A DNA stretch of 64,000 nt from Setophaga petechia (lineage: Eukaryota; Chordata; Aves; Passeriformes; Parulidae). This document shows, piece by piece, positions 56,701 through 64,000 of the stretch. Both the position numbers and the translations under genes were made by a program. The stretch's first letter is position 1; every line of letters starts with the position of its first letter. A model generated the notes under the pieces. That model saw only the letters and a program-made list of their open reading frames with translations. It had not been told where the DNA came from and ran no database searches. The DNA lies in assembly GCA_024362935.1 (NCBI GenBank), contig JANCRA010000010.1:3234001-3298000 (forward strand). Reading direction: 5' to 3'.

Positions 56701-59700
56701 TGCCCTTACACTGATCTTTCAAAGCTCTCCATATTCCACTGATACAGGCAGTGTCTGACTATGAAATGAACACTTCCCCCAACAGACTGACCACAGAACA
56801 CCTACACACATGCTCTGTCAAGATTACACAACCCCAAACCCCATAAAGCATCCCTGCATTAGAAAACACCCAACAAAATATTCCCATGTTAGTGGTTTCT
56901 ATTGTATTTTCAATTGCAGAACTGTATTTTATCAGAATACAACAAAACCTACACTGCTCAACACTAAAACCCTGGCACTAACAATAATATTACTGACATC
57001 TCAGACATTCTAACTTTGCCTATGTTTAATTTCCCTGAAATATCCTTCCAGATCACCTATTTCATATGGTGGACCCTCTTTCCCCTCTTTTACCCCTCTG
57101 TAGTGTGAACTGCCCAATATTTCTGTGGTTTTCTTTCAGTAATCTCAGTAACAATGTAATCAGTGTGATCCACAGACACCATTCTATACCTGCAAGGCTG
57201 ATTTAAAACAACTGTACAAGACATCCGCTGCCTTTGACACTCACTCTGGACAGTTTGCTGGAAAAGCAAATGAGCAGGTACAGCACCTTTAATTTATTAA
57301 GGTAGCGCCTGGTGTGAACAACCAAGAGATCTTCATCAGTCGCCTCCCGTGCCTGCACAATCAAGTCATCTGCAATTAGTTTTTCTTCTGCAACAGGAGA
57401 GAAATAAAAATTGGCATTATACAGCACTGCTTAGCTCCCCATGACCCCCTCCAAACACTCTGCTCTGACCTCGGTGTGGCAACCTCCTCTGTCATGTTTA
57501 TTGCTGGAATGACTTTAGGTTGCTCAGAGTTTGCAAGTTTTCCAAATACACCGCTCTGTCACAGGCAAGCTGTGTGTGTTTGAGAAATATTGTGTACAGG
57601 AAGTTTTCAGAGTGTGCTAAGATCATGGGGGGTTGAACTGAAAGGACAGACAGGTAATGACAGAGGATGAACACACACTGGAATCACACAACTCCTCACA
57701 GTTTAGGGCTTGGTGTACTGGGGAAATCTTGGTGCTTGCACCATCAAAGAGCCACCATTATTTTAACATGCTTTAAGAAATCTCACAGTTTATACTAGGA
57801 TTTAATCCTCTAAATCACAGAAGAATAAAGTAATAAATGAAAATTCAAAACATAGTAATGGCTTGGATATTCATGGAAGCAAATATGCTTAATTAGGATA
57901 TTTATATTACCCCCTACCTCAATCTAATTCTAAGAAAAAACAAAGAGCAAATATTCTTTCCCTTAGAGACCAAAAGATTATTTTAAAACTTTGTTTTATA
58001 AGAGCAAGTTACTCCAAGAATTCAGAATGAGTGCATATGATCACTACAAACAACAATTATAAGGAATCCTGCCGATCTTCCCAGGTAAATTTTGATATTT
58101 AATTGCTGCACAGCTGTAGCCCCCTAAGCCTGTATCTCTTCTTTAATTTTATACTTGGAGGAGAAAAAAAAACAACTCTGAAAAGCGAGAGATTTTGCTC
58201 TGAAGTGTTAGACAAGAACAGCACCTGCGATAACATTTGTCTTGGCAAGCTTTTGCTTCTCCTGACTGAGGCTTGAGGAACAATTCATTCATGCACTGGT
58301 GTCAAACAGAGCCAAACTGCTGCCAGCTTCCTCCTCCAGGAGGAAGGGGCTCTGGAAAGATGCTCACTGCTGATCTGCTCACTGATAATGCACAGGGGAG
58401 GTCAGCTGTTGCCAGGAATTGCTACACAGCTACAGCAAACCAAGGGCTCTGGGGCATCCCGGGCCTTCTTCCTCCTTTCAAAGGACAGTAGAACAACTGG
58501 GAAAACTAATTTTCTGTGGAAGCCTGATACATTTGAGAATAGGCATGTCACAGAAAAAGAGCTGGAGGAAAACGCTTTACACAGAAGAAACAGAAAGGCA
58601 AAAGTTCTGATTAACTAAGAAAACTATTGTGGAACTCAACACTAAATTATTTAAGGTTGGTAGAGGAAAAAGCCAAAACTCATCTACTAAGTTTATTAGA
58701 GTGTTAAAATTGTTTGACTTCAGTTAAAAGGATACAAGTCAGCCTGCAGTGGGAAGGGCAATCCTGAGCTGCCAAGGATCATCAGCTGAAGGAGTCATTA
58801 GGACCATACAAAGAGAAGAGGCCTGGCTTTGGGACAGCCAACAGCCTTTGAGCTGGCAAGAGAAAAAGCCTTTTTTTTGGTTGTTGTTTTTGGTTTTTAC
58901 CCCTGATGAGGAAGTTTGTACTTTAAATGAATAAATGTCACGATTTCACAGGCCCTGATCCTGCCCCTGGTTCTTACATTTGCGTCTCCTTAGAGCATTT
59001 CTACCTGTATCCCACAAATGGTTTAAACAGCAATAATTAGAAGTATCTTAAGAAGCTCTGCCTGTACTAGAGGGGCCTAAAAGCTCTTTCCAAACACCAT
59101 CAGAGCAATAGGATGAGGCTGCTAAAGAATGGACTAAAGTGCTACAGCTGCACTTGTCCCTCAGCCTGAGGAGCCCTGTGTGCAATCCAGGCTGAGTAAC
59201 AAAGTTACACCTGCAGCAAACCATCATTAACACCTGGTGTTTCACCAGCCACAGCAATGCCCCAGCTCCTGCTGCACCAGGTGTAAAGGCAGGGAAGCAC
59301 AAGGCTATAGGAAGCCTTGGACACTGCAATTCAGGTCTGGTAAGCCCAACACAAGCCTGTACTAACCATGTAATTTTCTTCAGGTTTTGTGCAAACGTTG
59401 GTTTAAGAGGCACCTTCTGTTATGTTTTTACCTTTCAAGAAATTGATGATTTTCCCCCATTTCCCTGCATCAAAGGGGTGCAGCTTCTCCAGTCCCATGA
59501 AGGTGATGTTGTAGTCTGGGGAGTACACAATGGGCCAGCATCCCAGTGGAGGGTCCTCGTACAGCTCCGTCCTGTGAGGCCTTGGCAAGCAAACACACAC
59601 CAGTCACCACTTCAAAACACACTGACCACTTTTACAGTGAAGGCCCAAATTACAAATACCAACTTTACAATTCTTAAACATGGTATTTCCAACAGAAAAA

Positions 59701-60954
59701 TTGAAACATTTGGTTCTCTCCCCTTGTCTTTCCAGGTGTGTCAATCAGCACCTCCACCTCCAAGGCGCACCCAGTTTGCAGACAACATAACCTTCATTAC
59801 CTGCATGACTAGACTCCTATTTTAAATTCTGGATCAAAACACAAACCATGATGCTTGGAAAGATTTCTATGCTCCTTTCCTAGAAAGCAACAAACTATTT
59901 TGTGACCATCTGAGCAAACTAGTAAGCCTTAGGTTTTTATTTGCAGAGCGCAGAAGCAGGGACATGCTCTTAACTCCAGATGTCACACCTGCAACCCTTA
60001 ACCAATACTTGCCTTAGCCTCCACCTCCAAATCATCGTATTTTCCCAACATCAGGAAACACAGCAGAGCCAGCTCACAGCCCTCCTTCACAAGCCATTCA
60101 CAAACCCAGCAATGTTTACTAAATGCTCTGTGTTTACAAAGACACACACATCAATTGTTTGTAGACGCCTGTGTGCACACGTGGATCAGCAGGTCAAACC
60201 AAGGCTGAGATGGGATTTTGTGTTCACACTTAGCCTATTCCACCACCTGCTGGTTGCTTTTTGTGCCCCAAACTCCACCTCACTGACTCATGCCGAGACC
60301 TCTCCTGCTCCCCGAAATGTAAAGTCTGGAAAAGGCCATGCAACATACTGTGCAAGACACAAGGGTCTTTTGTCAGGTGAACAATACAAACAGAAACACC
60401 CTTATTTCCAGCCTGAACATGCTCAAGAATACCCTTTCAAAACCCTGTTAGAAGCAAACCAAAGGAAACACGAGGACAATGGAGGTTTCTCCCCAGAACG
60501 CGCAGCCCGGCGCCCACACACCGCCCACGCCGGGGGCCGGGGCTGCCCAGCCCTTCCCTCGGCCTGCCCGCGGTACGAGGCGGGCAGCGCGGAACGGGCA
60601 GGGACACCCCGGCTCCGACCGCGGGGCCTGGAGCCTCGGCCCTGTGGGGGCTGCGAACACGGGCATTTCTCCGGAGCCCGGCGTGCTCGCGGTGGGACTC
60701 CCCATTCCCGGCAAGACACCCCGTCCCCGGCAGGACACCCCGTTCCCAGCAGGACTCCTCCCGCCGGGGCGGGGCTGGGCCGGGCCGTGTCAGGCCGGGG
60801 CCGCGGGGGCTCCGGGCGCTGTCGCTGTCGCAGTCCCAGCCCGGCCCTGCGGCTCCGCGCCCCCAGGCCGGGCAGTGCAGGCCGGGCCCTCCCGCCGCTG
60901 TCCCCGGTGCCGGTGCCCGTGCCCCGCTGCCATCCCCCGTGCCCGTACTCACAT
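41491..60954 (-). CDS. HDAC11: Histone deacetylase 11
   Basis: Class IV zinc-dependent deacetylase, known for strong lysine defatty-acylase activity; nuclear and cytoplasmic. Ten exons (minus strand): 60954-60953 (coding part), 59571-59432, 57387-57287, 53515-53399, 51377-51335, 51186-51110, 49884-49822, 47951-47855, 44798-44620 and 41733-41491. Together they give 353 codons and a TGA; human HDAC11 has 347. All donors are GT and acceptors AG, with consistent phases. Catalytic features are present: His139-His140 (FHHCSSD), zinc ligands Asp178 and His180 (DLDAH), Asp258 (GTDIL), Tyr301 (GGYQKR). The start codon is split by intron 1. The C-terminal ~20 residues differ from the mammalian end. Intact and probably functional. 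Confidence 0.97.
44620..44798 (-). CDS. HDAC11: HDAC11 exon 9, third zinc ligand
   Basis: Largest internal exon; contains KVELEWGTED and VVYNAGTDILDGDPLGGL with zinc ligand Asp258. Confidence 0.97.
46893..47035 (+). mobile_element. CR1 3'-end fragment in HDAC11 intron 8
   Basis: Contains ccctgcagggatttaa, ggttggactcaacc and ttccaactttaaattctatggttctg; antisense to HDAC11. Confidence 0.75.
47050..47335 (+). mobile_element. Possible LTR or LTR fragment in HDAC11 intron 8
   Basis: Begins tgtgtaggggccatgag and carries a TATA-like ggataaaaagggg at 47219-47231, followed by a purine-rich segment, as in an LTR promoter. No clear end or target duplication found. Abuts the CR1 fragment. Confidence 0.35.
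47855..47951 (-). CDS. HDAC11: HDAC11 exon 8
   Basis: Encodes GNGHERDFMDDPRVYIMDAY and the YPGDGFAK end; phase 1. Confidence 0.96.
49822..49884 (-). CDS. HDAC11: HDAC11 exon 7, zinc ligands
   Basis: 21 codons ending IIDLDAHQ; supplies zinc ligands Asp178 and His180. Confidence 0.97.
51110..51186 (-). CDS. HDAC11: HDAC11 exon 6, catalytic His pair
   Basis: Encodes GGGFHHCSSDKGGGFCAYAD, including the tandem His139-His140 of the charge-relay system. Confidence 0.97.
51335..51377 (-). CDS. HDAC11: HDAC11 exon 5
   Basis: 43 nt encoding AGKLAVDRGWAINVG; ends in phase 1. Confidence 0.95.
53399..53515 (-). CDS. HDAC11: HDAC11 exon 4
   Basis: 39 codons, WSFVVATITEIPPVAFLPNF through the LRTQTGGTIM segment; donor ATG|GTAAGG. 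Confidence 0.96.
57287..57387 (-). CDS. HDAC11: HDAC11 exon 3
   Basis: Encodes EEKLIADDLIVQAREA and LLVVHTRRYLNKLK; ends in phase 0. Confidence 0.95.
59432..59571 (-). CDS. HDAC11: HDAC11 exon 2
   Basis: Completes the start codon and encodes the N-terminus through WPIVYSP, then ITFMGLEKLHPFDAGKWGK, a highly conserved HDAC11 stretch. Donor AAAG|GTAAAA, phase 1. Confidence 0.95.
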
Positions 60955-61085
60955 CCCCGCCTCCGCCGGGCCGCGCAGGGAAGCGCCAGCCCCGGCTCCG
61001 CCCGGCGCGGGGCGGGCACACGGCAGCACGGGCGGGGTCGGTAGCGCGACCGCGGGCCCGGCCGTGCCAAAGGGTGGTAACAGCG
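60480..61085 (-). promoter_or_regulatory. HDAC11: CpG island promoter of HDAC11
   Basis: About 600 bp of very GC- and CpG-rich sequence covering exon 1 and the start of intron 1, with several GC boxes (ggggcgggg type, e.g. near 61004-61012 and 61030-61036). No TATA box. Long open frames on both strands here are composition effects. Confidence 0.8.
60953..60954 (-). CDS. HDAC11: HDAC11 exon 1, first two coding bases (AT)
   Basis: Exon 1 ends GGCGGGGAT|GTGAGT; only AT of the start codon is in this exon, the rest of which is 5' UTR of unknown length. The G comes from exon 2. Purine at -3 (G). Confidence 0.8.
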
Positions 61086-62072
61086 GCTGGTACGTGGGAT
61101 GGAGCGGGTCTGCGCCATGGGCGGTGTAATACAGCCCCAGACGGCCCTTGTCAAGGGCACTGGGAGGTCGCAGGACAAAACGCTGGTCTGATCTTGGGGG
61201 TTACATAAAAGCAGTGTCGAGGGCCTCCAGGCGATTCCACACTAACGGTGTCTTTGGATGGGAAGATACGATCCTCGCTGTACAATAAAATTAACAGCTC
61301 GTACCAGTAAGTCCTACTAGGTCTACAGCAAAATGAGGAAAGCTGAGGTGAAATGGTGATCCTACCTAACAGCAGCGGAACTGTTGGTGCTTTTGACTGG
61401 TCAGGATTCACCCCAGGGACAACAGCACTGAATTCAGGCGCACAAGAAAAGAGTTTCAAATCAAAACCCCATTTCTAAGCATAGTTAATTAAACCTGCTT
61501 GAATATTTACAACGAGCATTTCTTACACAGTTGTACAGCTAAATCAACAATATAATGAAAAATGGTCCATCAATAGGAGTAGTATCTATGAATCCCGGGA
61601 TAAATGCCCAGAAGCACTCTTTTCACTGGAGGAGTAATGTCTCTTTATGAGAGTCCCTGATAAATGTGTTTTTTCTTAAAATATGCTGGCTTTGGCTTGG
61701 CATTCAGTTTTGATGGATGCCTGGGCTTCACCTTGGTATTTATTTAGCAGCAGGAGACTGTTACGCCATGAAAACATTCTATCGCTTTGACATTATCTTT
61801 TAATTAACGTTTATTTTGTTCTAGTCCTTTGTGTGCTCACCTCAGTATTCCTCCAGCACATTTACCTTTTCTTCCTTGTTCCTGACTTCTTAGTACTTGG
61901 GACTTAATTAGAGTTTGAGTGTTTGGTTAACAAGTTACAAACATAGCTCGTTAATGTTTTAAGCCCTTCACGGGGCTAAATTTCTACCATGTCCTTATTT
62001 CATTTTCATTTTTACTATTACTTAAATAAAAATCCACTGACAGATTAGTTTCCATGTTCCTTGGATGTGATA
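61086..62072. other. Intergenic
   Basis: No coding exons, RNA genes or repeats recognised upstream of the HDAC11 CpG island. Confidence 0.5.
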
Positions 62073-62420
62073 AATTGTTTTGGGACACTTCAGGGATGGG
62101 GACTCCACCACTGCCCTGGGCAGCCCAGTGCTTAAGGAAATTCTTCCTAATACCCATCCTGGACTTTCCCCTGCACAGCCTGAGGCTGCTCCCTCTCCTC
62201 CTGTCCCTGTCCCCTGGGAGCAGAGCCTGACCCCCCAGGCTGTCCCCTCCTGTCAGGAGCTGTGCAGACCCACAAGGGCCCCCTGAGCCTCCTTTTCTCC
62301 AGGCTGAGCCCCTTTCCCAACTCCCTCAGCCACTCCTGAGGCTCCAAAACCTTTCCACAGCTCCATTCCCTTCTCCAGACATGCTCCAGCCCTTTGAGGT
62401 CTTTTTCGTCCTGAGAGCCC
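62073..62420 (-). mobile_element. CR1 fragment
   Basis: Reverse-oriented CR1 3' region (gggatggggactccaccac, ggaaattcttcctaatac, then ttctccaggctgagcccc). Lacks the very end. Confidence 0.85.
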
Positions 62421-64000
62421 ACTGCAAGAAGTTGTGAAGTTCTCTGATGGTTAAATCCCTTGAACATGATGAATGGTGAAATAGGATAAGGGATTTTCCC
62501 TATCCAGAAACAGTGAAATTATGGGCTAAAGCCAGTGGTCGCAAATTCATGCCACAGAGAAAGCTGGGACTCTGAAATACTGACATAACCTCTGGGTTAC
62601 CTCATCCAAATGCAGTAGTGTGATGCCAAATTAAGAGTTGATGCAAACTCCCAGCATTACTTCCTTGAAAATTCTCACTTAGTGCCTGGAGCTGGAATCC
62701 CGCAGGAGTTGGGATAACCCCGGTGGATCTGATCGGGCCTGACATGTGCAGCTCTCCTCCTCCACTGCACGGAGGCATCTCAGCTACTTCCAAAGTAGCT
62801 CTCTCCTCTCTTGTCACGACAGCCTGTCCTCTGCAGAGGCAAAAAAGTCGTGTGTGAATCAGCTCCTTTTGGTTCGGCTGTGAGATGCTAATTACGCATC
62901 ATTAAAGGGCAAGGCATCTTCAAGACTGACATAAAAGCTGTGTCACTAATAGTTTGCTTTCAAACCTCTTTGAGTTGAGGCTTTTGAAATAGGTAACATC
63001 AAGAAATCTGTTGATAAAATCAGAAATGAAACACTTGTAAAGAAACATACAGAAAAGGGATTTTTAAAATTTACACTGGAACTTGATTTTCCTATAAAAA
63101 TTTTTGAATAGTAACTCATTACATGAATTTCTACAGTAAGATAATTGGTGTTTTTCAAACAGGAAATAATATTTTAAGAGACCATGCTACATTAATCTCT
63201 TTGATCCTAGGGCCTTTGATCTGCCATGGGGTGACACGACTGAGATCAGGCATTTTCTTTGGTGATGTGTTGAAAATGTGAAATTACTGATTCCTGTAAT
63301 CCAGCAGAGCAGAAAAAGGTCTGTGCTTTTTATAGCTCAGAAACTGATACAGCTTTCTTCCCTTGCTCAGAGCCACTGGAAATGCAAGGCCTGAATATTC
63401 CTAAAAGATAAGATTCTTTTCCTTACAGTGTTATCTTCACTCTAATTAGCCTAAGGCTGTCTCCCTCTCTGAATTACACCTAACTGAAATCCTCACTTCT
63501 TAAAGATTTGGCATGATCCACAAACCACTGCTCTGTGCCTTCAGTGCTGTGCAATTGTCAAGATGAGAGACATGGGCTATTGCAACAGAATTCAGATGAT
63601 ACAAACCCCAGCAAGGGTTTCTCCAAAATAGTCTGTAAATGTCCCTTTCAGATTCACTGGAGGGACTCAGCTCAGTGCCTTGAGCTGATGGCCATGGAGG
63701 AAGCCAGAAGAGTTGATTTACTCTCATATTCTGTAAACATCTGTTGTTTGACATATCTGACCTGTTCTGATCTTTAAGTGCTTTGATAATCTGAGTGATA
63801 CTTAGTCTGTTTATAATATGCAAGTGGTGAAGTACAATGCACATTTCTGCCCCACCTTTTCCAAATATATTCACAATAAACACATTTACTCTGCTGATGG
63901 GAAAACTATAATAAACACTGGGAAAATGTTTAAAAATTCACTATTATACTACTTAGGCTACCAGGAAAACATTAAATCTCAGATTTCAGGATATTTTTTG
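62421..64000. other. Intergenic
   Basis: Nothing recognised; short random open frames only. Confidence 0.5.

Noticed and set aside
59980..61044. 354-codon plus-strand frame and 251-codon minus-strand frame over the HDAC11 promoter
   Set aside because: Both lie in the CpG island, overlap each other and exon 1, and have Arg/Pro/Gly-rich composition typical of non-coding GC-rich DNA.
1..64000. tRNA, rRNA, CRISPR or bacterial-type operons
   Set aside because: None seen on either strand; the window is vertebrate nuclear DNA.

Overview
This is vertebrate nuclear DNA, almost certainly from a bird and probably a passerine. The evidence is a complete intron-rich HDAC11 gene, several CR1 LINE copies with the typical avian 3' end, compact introns, and a 390-bp solo LTR that I recognise as a common passerine type. 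There are no operons, CRISPR arrays or bacterial features. Most long open frames here are GC-rich or antisense shadows of spliced exons.

Layout. (1) 1-6316, minus strand: the 5' part of an endogenous retrovirus, with a 774-bp 5' LTR, a primer binding site complementary to tRNA-Phe, a broken gag, a protease, reverse transcriptase, RNase H and an integrase cut by the window edge. (2) 6377-7420: a degenerate ~50-56-bp tandem repeat, split by an 828-bp solo LTR related to the provirus LTR. (3) 7430-30530, plus strand: a tandem array of a gene family I do not recognise. It has two apparently intact genes (9949-16755 and 21036-29962) and at least three 3'-end remnants, and carries a second solo LTR and a CR1. 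(4) 30530-41490: intergenic sequence with CR1 fragments. (5) 41491-60954, minus strand: HDAC11, 10 exons and 353 codons, with a CpG-island promoter. (6) 61085-64000: intergenic, with one CR1 fragment.

The novel part is the tandem family. Each gene encodes a predicted type I membrane protein: a leucine-rich signal peptide, a cysteine-free ectodomain built from repeated small exons, one transmembrane helix, and a tail exon with an ITIM/YxxPhi-like motif (VHYQLI in gene 1, LHYELI in gene 2). All intact exons between the signal exon and the transmembrane exon are symmetrical phase 1-1, so they can be gained, lost or skipped without breaking the frame. The four exon types repeat within each gene as a ~1.7-2.2-kb unit, about three units in gene 1 and four in gene 2. 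Joining the predicted exons gives continuous frames of 438 and 533 codons. Gene 1 uses GC-AG introns after all three of its helix exons; gene 2 uses GT at the same places. A TGA sits at the donor of the transmembrane exon, so intron retention would give a short-tailed protein lacking the tyrosine motif.

Exon positions come from reading splice signals and frame by eye, supported by agreement between paralogous copies. No alignment, expression or database search was possible.
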